NCBI RefSeq assembly: GCF_040567655.1
Contig: NZ_JBEXAC010000001.1
Location: 3,286,001 to 3,350,000, forward strand
DNA length: 64,000 nucleotides
Direction: 5' to 3'
DNA from: Chitinophaga sp. H8
GTDB lineage: Bacteria; Bacteroidota; Bacteroidia; Chitinophagales; Chitinophagaceae
Shown in pieces: positions 33,871 to 44,500 of this stretch; within the stretch, counting starts at the first letter, position 1, and every line of letters begins with the position of its first letter. A program made the translations under genes and the position numbers. Below the pieces are notes generated by a model. That model was not told the origin of the DNA. It made no database searches and was given only the letters and a program-made list of their open reading frames with translations.

Positions 33871-36606
33871 CTACTTTATATTAATTGTGTACTTACCTGC
33901 ATTAACCTGCAAGGTAACGGTTTCATTATCCCATTTCCATCCATCCAGCTTCCTTCCATTCATCCAGATTTTTGAATTGGATCTGGCAGGAAGAATTACT
34001 TTGGCCTGGGTATTGACAGGTATCTCAATATCGATTGAAAACATGTTCTGTTTAAGTTCCCAATTACTCTTAATCCAACCATAAGGTGAATGGAAGCTGC
34101 CGCTAGCCGAAGTAATTGCACCAACCACCTGTGGCTGAATAATAATATTTTTAAATGCCACGGACTGTTTATCCTGTCTGATACCCGCAATACCTTCGTA
34201 AAACCATTCCAATATGTGCCCCATGGCTAGTTGGTTTTGAGAAGCCTTCCCGTCCCAGGTTTCGATCAATGCAGTGGCACCTAAGTTTAGCTGATAGGCA
34301 TAACCCGGAACATCGCCGCGCTTTGTAATATTATATAACACTTCGGGGTGATTGTTTTCATATAGGGCTTTTACCAAAAACCTGTGGCCCACATCTCCTG
34401 CGGTAATCCTGTTACCATCTATGGATTCAATTTGATGAATCAGGTTATCCAATACTTCTTTTTTATTCTTCTCATCCACCATACCCAGACTCAAGGGCAT
34501 CGCCATTGCAGTTTGACTACCGGTAGCATATATCTTCTTTTCCTCATTAAAGAATTTGTGATTAAAGGATTGCTTAATACTGTCTGACAATTGCTGATAA
34601 AAGCTTGCATCCTGTTTTTCACCGATAATAGCAGCCATTGTACCAAGAGCGGCTATAGCTTTATAGTAATAGGCCGTAGCTGTAAGACCTTTAGGTGTTA
34701 CATTGCCCACATCCAGCCAGTCTCCCAGGCCATACAATAACAAGTGGTTCTCCGCCTTTGTTTGTAAATATTGTGCATAGGCGCGCATCATGGGGTATGC
34801 GTTGCGAATAATAGCGGTATCCCCATAACAGCTATATAAAAACCATAAATCGAGCATACCGGTAGTACCCCACTCAGGAGAATCAACAAAAGGCCCATCA
34901 AACTGTATATACTCTGGTGCAATATCAGGAATCAATCCATTACTATGCTGTGCATCTTTCATATTCTGCACCAGGCTTCGATAGAGGTTGTATACATCAT
35001 AACCATAATTAATCGCTGCCCGCATAAAGTTCTGTTCACCCTGCCAACTTAGTTTCTCTCGCTGTGGATTATCGGTTATATAACTCTGGATATTACTTTT
35101 GATGGCCCAATCTACCAGCTGGTAAATACGGTTCAATAAACTGTCAGAACAAATAAAATCACCATTTGCAGGGGCACTATTCCTGTTATGCAGCAATTTA
35201 ATGTCGGTTATTACGGGCCTATCGTCGTTGGCTTGTTGATTTTTGATTCCTGCACCCTCTACCTGTACATAACGGGCTGCAAAATAGCTAAAGTTGGGAT
35301 GCCAGGTTTCCTCGTCGTTGCTGCCAATTGTGTATTGATAAAAATGTGGAGTTACCCCATCTGCCTGATTTACATTTCCATTATCCAAAACTAATTCTGC
35401 AGGAATTAATTTTACTGTTTGACCGGGCTTCCCTTTAATTTTTATCTGCGGGATACCTGAAATATTCTGACCAAAATCATAACACGCTTTATTATCTCCA
35501 ATCACTTTCACGCTTTTTACCGAAAGTGTATCCATAATTGTTACCGGATAATCAATTTCAGGCAACAATCTCCCTTTGGGTACAGCTGCAAGTAAAGCAG
35601 GCTTCCATTCCCTATCATTATAGGATCCTGTATTCCATTTCTTTTCAATAAACCGTGCATCAAAATCCTCCCCACCATAAATATTATTAAAAACAATGGG
35701 TGAAGGCTTTGTCTTCCATGACGTATCGCTTACAACATATTCCTCACTTCCATCTGTATAAATGATTTTTAGCTGTGCGATCATTTTAGGTTTACCAAAA
35801 GAGCCTGTACCCTTTACATAGCGTTCCTGAGAAACATTATAAAATCCGTCGCCCAATACTACCCCAATAACATTATTTCCTTTTGACAGATCGTTAGTAA
35901 TATCGTACGTGTTATACAAAACAGTTTTATCATAGGTTGTCCAACCAGGCGCCAGGAAAGCATTACCAATCTTTGCCCCATTGATACTTGCCTGGTAATG
36001 TCCCAATCCACTGATGAACAACAAAGCAGATTTCACCGGTTTAGCAACAAAAAAGGATTTTCGCAGCAACGGAGCAGCTTTGCTTTTAATGATCCTGGGG
36101 TCATTTTCCTTCAATTTACCATGTACAAATGGTACCACTCTCGTATCCGGCGATGCGCTCTCCGCACCGATCCAGCGGGCCGCCCCCCAATCTGATGGCT
36201 CAAAAAGTCCCGTGATAAAAGTCTGCGGTTCGCTCCATTGAGATGCAACATTACTGGCATCCCAGACTTTAACCTTCCAATAATAGGTTCGACCAGGCAA
36301 TAACGCCGGCCCCTTGTATATTACCTGGATGCTCTGATTGGATTTAACAATTCTGGAATTATATATATCATATTGCTGGCGGTCCAGCATAGACTTTGAA
36401 GATGCTATTACCAGCTGATAAGCAGTTTGCTTTTGATTGTTTTTCTGCGAAACGAGTTGCCACGAGAAAAAAAACGCCTGTGTATGAATACCTGTTGGAT
36501 TGATCCGGTTATCACAAAGTGCTGTTGCTACCCTAACCTGGGCGTATACCGGGAGGAGTAAGAGCAGCAGGCACCATGTTACAATTATCTTATAAATATT
36601 CATCAA
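33871..36606 (-). CDS. GH78 alpha-L-rhamnosidase (first copy, 911 aa)
   Basis: A 911-residue exported glycoside hydrolase removing terminal alpha-L-rhamnose. A signal peptide (1-22, ending VYAQ) without lipobox suggests a periplasmic enzyme. The order matches GH78: N-terminal fibronectin-like part (about 23-130), Bac_rhamnosid_N and concanavalin-like parts (about 160-480), the (alpha/alpha)6 catalytic barrel (about 480-820) and C-terminal beta domain. Catalytic region motifs are TDNPQREKLSWQGEQNF near residue 517 and GATALIETWDGK near 784, the latter carrying the putative general-base glutamate. It lies 62 bp after susD and heads the downstream metabolic genes. A second methionine directly follows the first, so the start could shift by one codon. 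Confidence 0.94.
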   Translation of the reverse strand: MMNIYKIIVTWCLLLLLLPVYAQVRVATALCDNRINPTGIHTQAFFFSWQLVSQKNNQKQTAYQLVIASSKSMLDRQQYDIYNSRIVKSNQSIQVIYKGPALLPGRTYYWKVKVWDASNVASQWSEPQTFITGLFEPSDWGAARWIGAESASPDTRVVPFVHGKLKENDPRIIKSKAAPLLRKSFFVAKPVKSALLFISGLGHYQASINGAKIGNAFLAPGWTTYDKTVLYNTYDITNDLSKGNNVIGVVLGDGFYNVSQERYVKGTGSFGKPKMIAQLKIIYTDGSEEYVVSDTSWKTKPSPIVFNNIYGGEDFDARFIEKKWNTGSYNDREWKPALLAAVPKGRLLPEIDYPVTIMDTLSVKSVKVIGDNKACYDFGQNISGIPQIKIKGKPGQTVKLIPAELVLDNGNVNQADGVTPHFYQYTIGSNDEETWHPNFSYFAARYVQVEGAGIKNQQANDDRPVITDIKLLHNRNSAPANGDFICSDSLLNRIYQLVDWAIKSNIQSYITDNPQREKLSWQGEQNFMRAAINYGYDVYNLYRSLVQNMKDAQHSNGLIPDIAPEYIQFDGPFVDSPEWGTTGMLDLWFLYSCYGDTAIIRNAYPMMRAYAQYLQTKAENHLLLYGLGDWLDVGNVTPKGLTATAYYYKAIAALGTMAAIIGEKQDASFYQQLSDSIKQSFNHKFFNEEKKIYATGSQTAMAMPLSLGMVDEKNKKEVLDNLIHQIESIDGNRITAGDVGHRFLVKALYENNHPEVLYNITKRGDVPGYAYQLNLGATALIETWDGKASQNQLAMGHILEWFYEGIAGIRQDKQSVAFKNIIIQPQVVGAITSASGSFHSPYGWIKSNWELKQNMFSIDIEIPVNTQAKVILPARSNSKIWMNGRKLDGWKWDNETVTLQVNAGKYTINIK

Positions 36607-36668
36607 TCTCTTGTTTTTAAGTATGGCAGCAGCGCTACAGCCACTGCCATAATGTACAAAACATTTTT

Positions 36669-38192
36669 CTAATAGCCTTTGTTTTGCTCAAGGCTTCCAA
36701 TCTGGATTTCCCGCAAGGGGATAGCAAATAATAATTTATTTTGGTTTAAGTTATAACTGTTGGTAGCCAAGTTAGGGTAAATCCCTTTTAAATAAACGCC
36801 GTTGGCAGTCATTACTTCGATAGCCTTGCCGCTTCTAAGCAGGTCGTGCCATCTTTTATTTTCAAAGGCAAGTTCTACTCTTCTTTCATGCAGGATAATT
36901 TTCTGTAAAGCCACCTTGTCTGTCGTATTAATATTACCAAGACCTGCTCTTTTACGCACCTTGTTCAAAAAGGGCAATGCCTCTGCCGAACGATTCAATT
37001 CATTCAGTGTTTCAGCCATAGCCAGCAGTGCTTCCGAAAAACGGTATACCGGAAAGTTATCGTCAGTATTGTTTATCAGGCTGTGAGGGTTCAGAAATTT
37101 CCTGATAAACCTATACGACCTTTTACCAGGCGGTGTAACGTAACCAACTGGGCTCTTTACCGCCCCTATTACCATTTGCCCTACTGGCCCGGCACCTTCA
37201 ATAATACTGATAGATGCTTCCAGTCTTTTATCGTCGGGTTCATAAGTATCTATCATTTCCTGCGTAGGTACATTCCATCCACCCGCAGACACACGGCCAG
37301 TTGTACCGGTAAGCATACTGGCATCGTCTGTAATTGGTAAAAATGCATATACGAAACTACTTTGCTGCCCCTGGTTGCCCTGTTGGTATTGAATTTCAAA
37401 AATAGATTCTATACTATTCTTATGCGCTAGTTTAAATACGTCTGCATAGTTATCCAACAAGTCATAACCCATGCCCATAAGATCATTCAACTCTGTATAA
37501 GCCAGATCATACTTCTTTTGGGTAATATATACATCTGCCAGTAGCATTTTTGCCGCACCTTTATTGGCGTGCCCTACCTCAGGAAAAGATGGCGCCGCCA
37601 ACTTTGCTATTGCATCTTTCAAATCATCCTCAATAGCTTTGTATACATCTGTAACAGGGGAACGTTTCAGATATGCATCGGCCTGGCTGGTCACATTACT
37701 TAAGTACAAGGGCACAGGTCCGTAGTATCGGACGAGATCAAAATAACTGAGTGCCCTGATAAATTTCGCCTCCCCCAAAACCGGATCAATAAATTCCGGG
37801 CGCAATTTGACCTTTTCACTACTGCTGATAATACTATTGGCACGGGATATCGCAACATAGGCCGAGTTATACATTTCGGGAGTTACATTACTGGACGCAT
37901 CATCAAGAAAACCATCTGCCAGTTCCATGTTAATATACTGCACTCCGCGGTCGGTTGAGTTGTATTCATAAAATGTATTATCCGACCGCATTTCGCCCAT
38001 TACGTAAGCCGCACGGGAACCTTTTAACCCTCTAAGTGATGCATATGCACCTACCAGGGCCTGGCTAAAATGCGATTCTTCTTTAAAGAAACTTCCGTCT
38101 GTAATAGAACTCTGTGGAGTACGTACTAAAAAATCCTTAGAGCAAGAAGTCAGTAATGTGCCCAACGCCACAGTATATAATAGTTTTTTCAT
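36669..38192 (-). CDS. SusD/RagB-family glycan-binding lipoprotein (rhamnose-type locus)
   Basis: A 507-residue surface lipoprotein forming the lid of the SusC transporter. The lipobox ends at Cys17 (LLTSC), followed by SKDFLVRTPQSSITDGSFFKEE, the usual SusD opening. Tetratricopeptide-like helices include AKFIRALSYFDLVRYYGPVPLYL and AKMLLADVYITQKKYDLAYTEL. The C-terminal RagB part holds VRKRAGLGNIN and ILHERRVELAFENKRWHDLLR. It starts 18 bp after the SusC stop. The glycan is inferred from the two flanking GH78 enzymes. Confidence 0.96.
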   Translation of the reverse strand: MKKLLYTVALGTLLTSCSKDFLVRTPQSSITDGSFFKEESHFSQALVGAYASLRGLKGSRAAYVMGEMRSDNTFYEYNSTDRGVQYINMELADGFLDDASSNVTPEMYNSAYVAISRANSIISSSEKVKLRPEFIDPVLGEAKFIRALSYFDLVRYYGPVPLYLSNVTSQADAYLKRSPVTDVYKAIEDDLKDAIAKLAAPSFPEVGHANKGAAKMLLADVYITQKKYDLAYTELNDLMGMGYDLLDNYADVFKLAHKNSIESIFEIQYQQGNQGQQSSFVYAFLPITDDASMLTGTTGRVSAGGWNVPTQEMIDTYEPDDKRLEASISIIEGAGPVGQMVIGAVKSPVGYVTPPGKRSYRFIRKFLNPHSLINNTDDNFPVYRFSEALLAMAETLNELNRSAEALPFLNKVRKRAGLGNINTTDKVALQKIILHERRVELAFENKRWHDLLRSGKAIEVMTANGVYLKGIYPNLATNSYNLNQNKLLFAIPLREIQIGSLEQNKGY

Positions 38193-38210
38193 TTTACAAG
38201 TTTAACTGAG

Positions 38211-41200
38211 TTAGAAATTAATATCCACGCCAACTGCATAAGTTCTGGGAACCGGATAAGCACCCGCATCTACGCCTTCCCTTAATCCGTTTAATCCGTT
38301 TATACTTGTTTCCGGCGACATCCCTTTATATTTGGTAAATACCGCTGCCTGTTGACAACTCAGGTAAACTCTTGACCGGTTAAACACTTTCTTTAAACCC
38401 GGTAATACATATCCTAAAGTAATATTCCTGATAGTAAGATAAGAGCCATCTTCTATCCAACGGCTATTAGCATACCTGAAGAAGTTATTGCCCGCCCCGG
38501 TCGTACGAGGCACTTTTCCGCTTCCCGGATTTTCTTCTGAACGCCAGCGATCCGCCAAATACTTTTGCACGTTGAAAACACCATCCTGATTTTCTGACCA
38601 CTCCAGCTGACCATTAATGATATCTTGTCCGAAAGCACCTGAAATTACAATCCCTAAATCGAACCCTTTATAAGAAAAACTATTATTCATACCTAACAAA
38701 AACTTGGGGTTGGGATCTCCAAGAAAAGTTCTGTCGGCATTTGTGATGACACCATCTCCATTCAGATCTTTATAACGCACGGTTCCTACCGTTGATGTTA
38801 CGTGAACCGGTTGCGTTTCAAACTCGTGCTGATTCATATACACACCATCAAACACATAACCCCAGAACTGTCCCATAGGCTTGCCCACTTCTGTTTTCCA
38901 ATAGGTGCCCTGCTCACCAACGCCATCAATGGGCGTATTATTGGTACCAAGTTTCATTACCCGATTACGATTAACCGATATATTTAAGTCTGTATTCCAT
39001 TTGAATGCACCAGTAAAATTCCGGGTACTTACCGAAAATTCATACCCCCAGAATTTAAACCCTCCGATATTGGATTGTATACTGGAAAAACCGGTTCCCA
39101 GGGGAACATCCACCTGATACAACATATCATCTACCTGCTTTTGATAATAATCAGCTGTAAAAGCAATCCGATCGTTTAAGAAGGATATATCAATACCCAG
39201 GTCAAAACCAGCAGTAGTTTCCCAGGTGAGGTGAGAATTCCCTAAGGAAGTTAAACTTCTGCCCTGAGCCAGCGCGCTTCCGAATACATAGTTGGTAGTT
39301 GACACCCCACTATACTGCCTGTAATTACCAATATTAAAGTTTCCCACTAAGCCATATTCTCCACGTAGCTTCAGATTACTGATAACCGGTATGTTGCGCA
39401 TAAAGTTTTCGTCAGACACTACCCAACCAGCTGAAACCGCAGGAAAGGATCCCCATTTATTGTCAGCACCAAATCGTGATGAACCATCTCTTCTCAAAGA
39501 GGCAGAGAATAAATATTTTCCTTTGTAGTTATAGTTCAACCTGCTGTACATAGATAAAAGTGACCAATCGCCCATATTGTTGCTACCATTTTTAACTGCC
39601 GCTGCATCTATCCATGACACCATATCATCAGGAAAATTGCTTCCGCTCAAACTATTATATTCTTCATAAAAGTTTTGCGCCGAATAACCTGCCAACAATT
39701 CTATTTTATGATCGTCGGCAATTGTTTTATTATATGCTAGCGTATTTTCTGTCAGCCACGAAACATAGTTATTGGTAGTGTAAGAACCTGATGGAATGGT
39801 TGGTGGCGGAGACCAGATATTGCCTACGGAGCTAGGATTGAACACCCTGGTTGACTGACTGCCAAGATCTACAGACATAGCACTCCTGAACTTAAAATCC
39901 TTCAAAAACTTCACCTCTAAAAATGCGTTTGATAACAGGCGTAAGTTTTTTTCCCGGTTAATCGCATCTTCAAGTGTTGTTACCCAATTAGGCTGTGTAA
40001 ACAATCCCGGACCTTCAAAGCGCAACTTACGGGTACCATCACTATTTGTTTCGTACGGAGAGAAAATGGGCGGAGCGGTAAGCCCAGCAAAAATGATGTT
40101 AAAGGTACCATCTGTCCCAAAATTCTGACCATCCTGAAAAGTGGGCGCTATATTTACACCAACCCGGATATTATCATTGAAACGGTATTCATTATTTGAA
40201 CGAAGCGAGTAACGTTCATAGCCGGTATTAAGCATTACGCCCTCTTCCTTGTAATACCCGATCGTTGTTGCTGAACTGAATTTATCCTTTCCAGCCAACA
40301 ATGAAAGGTTATAACTACTCATTCTTGATTTACGTAATAGTACTGACATCCAGTCTGTATCTGGTCCGGTCCATTTTTCCGGATTTTTATAAAGTTCCGG
40401 CATACCATCAGCATAACCCTCATAACGGATCCTGTCTTCAAATACCTCTTTCTCAAATTGCAGGAATTCTTTTGCATTCATTAAATTGGGTCTGCCACGT
40501 TGGGGCACCTCACCCACCCCCTGGACAATATTAAGGCTAATACTTGTTTTTCCCTGTTTGGCTCGCTTTGTGGTAATCAATACAACACCATTAGCTGCAC
40601 GCGATCCATAAATAGAAGCGGCAGAAGGTCCTTTTAAAACAGAAATACTTTCAATTTCATTAGGGTTGATGCTGTTGATATCCCCTATAATAGGTGATTC
40701 ATCCACCACATACAAAGGGTTATTTCCTGCATTCACGGAGGCTGCGCCCCGAATTCTTAACGACATTCCTTTGCCTGGTTGGCCTGAGGTTTGGTTAATT
40801 TGAACCCCTGCAATCCTGCCTTGTATTTTTTGCGCGATCTGTCCCACGGGTTGATCTTCCAGTTGTGCAGTAGCAATTGTTGCCACCGATCCCGTAAGAT
40901 CCCGTTTCTTCTGTGATCCATAACCAATTAAAACAATTTCAGACAGGTCTTTGGCAAATGTTTTCAGGATTACATCATGCACATTGGCAGTACCTGCCTG
41001 TATTTCCGTGGTTTGAAATGCGGTGTGTGATACTACCAGTATAGCATCATTACCTTGTACAGTTATTTTATACAGACCAGCATTATCAGCAACAACAGCA
41101 TTTGTGGTGCCTTTAACAGTTACTGTTGCACCAGGTACTGCGCTCCCATTTGTATCTTTTATGACCCCGGTGATTATACGACCTGACTGGGCAAATGTGA

Positions 41201-41291
41201 ATAAACTCATTACAGTAAATAAGAAAAGAAACAGCAAGGCCTTAGGCAAAGAATGCCTCACATGCGCCCGCACGTGGAAGGATCCAATCAT
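38211..41291 (-). CDS. SusC/RagA TonB-dependent outer-membrane transporter (rhamnose-type locus)
   Basis: A 1026-residue TonB-dependent receptor importing oligosaccharides. The ATG at 41291 is chosen because the signal peptide (hydrophobic ALLFLFLFTVMSLFTFAQ) follows it properly; a TTG further upstream would add an implausible N-terminus. A carboxypeptidase-D-like domain (about 36-115) precedes the plug, which holds LSEIVLIGYGSQKKRDLTG and the conserved SISVLKGPSAASIYGSRAANGVVLITTK. A 22-strand barrel follows and ends in an aromatic residue. No STN signalling domain is present, so control is probably through the AraC regulator and not by an anti-sigma system. A 278-bp region separates it from the second rhamnosidase gene. 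Confidence 0.96.
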   Translation of the reverse strand: MIGSFHVRAHVRHSLPKALLFLFLFTVMSLFTFAQSGRIITGVIKDTNGSAVPGATVTVKGTTNAVVADNAGLYKITVQGNDAILVVSHTAFQTTEIQAGTANVHDVILKTFAKDLSEIVLIGYGSQKKRDLTGSVATIATAQLEDQPVGQIAQKIQGRIAGVQINQTSGQPGKGMSLRIRGAASVNAGNNPLYVVDESPIIGDINSINPNEIESISVLKGPSAASIYGSRAANGVVLITTKRAKQGKTSISLNIVQGVGEVPQRGRPNLMNAKEFLQFEKEVFEDRIRYEGYADGMPELYKNPEKWTGPDTDWMSVLLRKSRMSSYNLSLLAGKDKFSSATTIGYYKEEGVMLNTGYERYSLRSNNEYRFNDNIRVGVNIAPTFQDGQNFGTDGTFNIIFAGLTAPPIFSPYETNSDGTRKLRFEGPGLFTQPNWVTTLEDAINREKNLRLLSNAFLEVKFLKDFKFRSAMSVDLGSQSTRVFNPSSVGNIWSPPPTIPSGSYTTNNYVSWLTENTLAYNKTIADDHKIELLAGYSAQNFYEEYNSLSGSNFPDDMVSWIDAAAVKNGSNNMGDWSLLSMYSRLNYNYKGKYLFSASLRRDGSSRFGADNKWGSFPAVSAGWVVSDENFMRNIPVISNLKLRGEYGLVGNFNIGNYRQYSGVSTTNYVFGSALAQGRSLTSLGNSHLTWETTAGFDLGIDISFLNDRIAFTADYYQKQVDDMLYQVDVPLGTGFSSIQSNIGGFKFWGYEFSVSTRNFTGAFKWNTDLNISVNRNRVMKLGTNNTPIDGVGEQGTYWKTEVGKPMGQFWGYVFDGVYMNQHEFETQPVHVTSTVGTVRYKDLNGDGVITNADRTFLGDPNPKFLLGMNNSFSYKGFDLGIVISGAFGQDIINGQLEWSENQDGVFNVQKYLADRWRSEENPGSGKVPRTTGAGNNFFRYANSRWIEDGSYLTIRNITLGYVLPGLKKVFNRSRVYLSCQQAAVFTKYKGMSPETSINGLNGLREGVDAGAYPVPRTYAVGVDINF

Positions 41292-41569
41292 ACTAGTAAT
41301 TTTAAAGTTTTTAATTTCAATGCAGCTGGCAGATCTTGTCGACAAAAAGATCAGATATCCAATAGCATCTGGAGGTTGATAAAAAAGATCGTAAAATGTT
41401 TGGTTGACTGCTACTCCGTGGAATACCTCTATGAGTATTAGTTCGATAGCATAAAATTAGTATCAATATCTGATCTAAAATAACAGTTAAATATCCAAAA
41501 ACTATGATTTTATAACATCTTGAATGAGGCCTATAGTCTGGCATCGCATTCCCGCTACATACCACTTTC

Positions 41570-44500
41570 TCAGGTTGATTTAAAACTATATTTTCCTGAT
41601 TGTACTTTGATCCTTGTCTTGTTATTTTCACGATCCAAAACTTCAATGCCTTTAACACTTTTTATATCCATTCCATTTTCCGTAATGGTTTTTCCGGAAG
41701 GGATAACAATGGTTGCACTTGTATTTACTGGCACAGTCACATCCAGGGAGTATTCATTTTCAGCACTTATCCAGGACACCGCTATTTTTCCGGCTATGCT
41801 ATTATACGTCCCCTTTGCATATGTAATACTTCCGCCAGGTACAGGTTCTATAAAGAAATGTTTATACCCCGGGGCTGCAGGATCATTATTGATACCCAGT
41901 ATGGATCGATACATCCATTCCCCCACCGCACCAATAGCATAATGATTAAAAGAGTTCATCCCCGCGTTCTGAAATCCACGGCCCTGCACATAACCATCCC
42001 ATCTTTCCCAAATGGTTGTAGCACCCTGGTCTATTGAATACAACCAGGAAGGGAATCGTCTGCTTTCAATCAATTTATAGGCAATATCACTATAACCAAA
42101 ACGTGTCAGCTGATTCATTAAACGAATAGTGGTTTGAATGCCGGTAGATATTCTAAAATCGTAGGCCTTTACCGCTTCTGCCATATGCGCTGCAGCTTTT
42201 GTTTTAAGGTTTTCCGGTACCAGGTCAAAGTCCAATGCCAGGGCATATCCCGCCTGCGTATTACCTTCAATAATGCCATCGCTGCTGATGTATGCTTTTA
42301 TAAAAGCTGTCTTAATCGCCGCCGCCAAAGAGTCGTACCTAGCAGCATCTGCTGTGTTGTTGAGCAAGTGTGCTGTTTTGGCAACAATGTTAGTGGAGTA
42401 ATAAAAAAATGCTGTTGAATACACATCATCTGGCACTTTACCCCCTTCTTTGGGATAGCCTGCTTCTATAATCGTATTGCCGTTCAACCAGTCTCCGTAC
42501 ATATTCCCCCGCTCATTCTTCCATAACAGGTCTTTATTGTATTTGAATACTGACGCAATAAATCGTTTCATTGGTTCGTATTGTGCTGCTAAAACGGTCA
42601 CATCTCCATAGTGTTCGTATAAACGCCAGGGAACAATTACGCCAGCATCACCCCATCCTGGTGAATTATAAAAATTAGCCCAGGTGCCCACTTGTGGCGC
42701 ATAGTCGGGAAAACGACCTTCTTTCGTTTGTGAGTCCCTGATGTCCCGAATCCATTTTGTAAAAAAGGCCCCCATATCCATGTTGAAAATGGCATTATTG
42801 GAAAATACCTGTGCATCTCCCATCCAACCAGCTCTTTCATCACGCTGTGGACAATCTGTTGGGACAGCATGCATATTACCTTTCTGTGTCCAGAGAATAT
42901 TTTCCCATAGTTTATTCAGCTCTTTTGAGGAGCATTCAAAGCTGCCGGCAACAGGAGCAGAAGAAGCCACCACCTTTGCAGTTACGGTATTAAGATCCGG
43001 TGTTTGAGTAAGCCCTGTTATTTCAACAAATCGAAAGCCATGGTAAGTAAACCGGGGTTCATATTGAATGTTGGTTTCCGTTCCGGGGATATAAGTATCC
43101 ATTTGAGTTGCTCCCCGGAGGTTATCTGTATATAACGCTCCCTTTGTATCCAGTACCTCACCATGCCTTAAAACAATTTTATTGTGAGGATTATAGGGCA
43201 AGTTTAATTGCACCCATCCTGCGATATTCTGTCCCAGATCAAAAATATAGGCACCATTTTTTTGAGGGATGATTTTTATAGGCTTTATTTCCTGGATGAC
43301 TTTAATAGGTTCATTCATTTGAGCACTAATGGCAACTTTCACCTGTGGATATTCGGTAGCAGGTGTCCACTGTGTTACATCCAATCCTGGCTCCTTCCAG
43401 TCCTTCTCCGCTGCTGATGCGTTATAAGTTTCACCATCAAAAATGGATGCTGCTGTTATGGGACCAGTTTGCTTTGTCTTCCACGAGCTATCTGTAGCTA
43501 TTATGTCTGTATCCCCATCCGCATATTCAATCTGTAGTTGTGCCAGCAGCTTTCTATCCAAGCCATAGGAACCGCGTTCCGGATGAGAAAAAATAACACC
43601 GGCATACCAACCATCAGCTAACATAGCCCCAATCGCATTGGCACCTTCTTTTACCAACTTCGTTACATCATAGGTCTGGTATTGTACCCTTGAATGGTAG
43701 TCTGTCCATTCAGGAGCCAATACGTGGTCACCTACCTTTTTTCCATTAATGTATGCTTCATACATCCCCAAACTAGTGGCATACAATGTGGCACGCTGTA
43801 TTGGCTTTTTCGTTATAAATTCCTTACGTAAAAGCGGAGATGCAGGAACAGGTATTGATTTAGCCGTATGCTGCCTGTTGGGATGCAGAAATCCATCCGT
43901 AAGCAGGGCCGGCCACCATTTCTCTGTAGAGAATTGTTTATAGCCCTCATAAACATCATCCGCATCAACGACAGCACCAAGCGCTACATTTTGATTTTCA
44001 CTATTAAGTACCGCTAATTCCCCCAGGGCGAATGCATATTGCTCTTTATCGATAGCCGCCAGTTTATTTACCGTCACTTTTATATAACGGGCGCTAACAG
44101 CAGGGAAGGAAACCTCAAGAGGTTGTAGGCTACCATGGGTGTATCCCGTCTTCGAATAGTCGGCCAGTATTTGAGACCTGGTAAAGTCTTTATCGGAAGC
44201 TGCTATCACTGTAAATGCTGTTGGAAAAAGATGAGGTTGCAGGTTTTTGCCAAACAAGGCAGGATACAATTTCACGGAATGAAAACGCTGTTCGGTGCCC
44301 AGATCTACCGTAACAGATTTGGTAACATCCGCCCTTGTAGCTATGGCAGACTGGTAGCCAGCGTGAATATTATATTGGCTATCGATTGGTACAGCTGTTG
44401 GTGCGATACCAATCCATTTAGCCTTCCATCCGGTACTATCAAGCAATCCCATTGACCAACTTGCAATGGCACTCCAGGACGTTTCATGGTTATGTACATC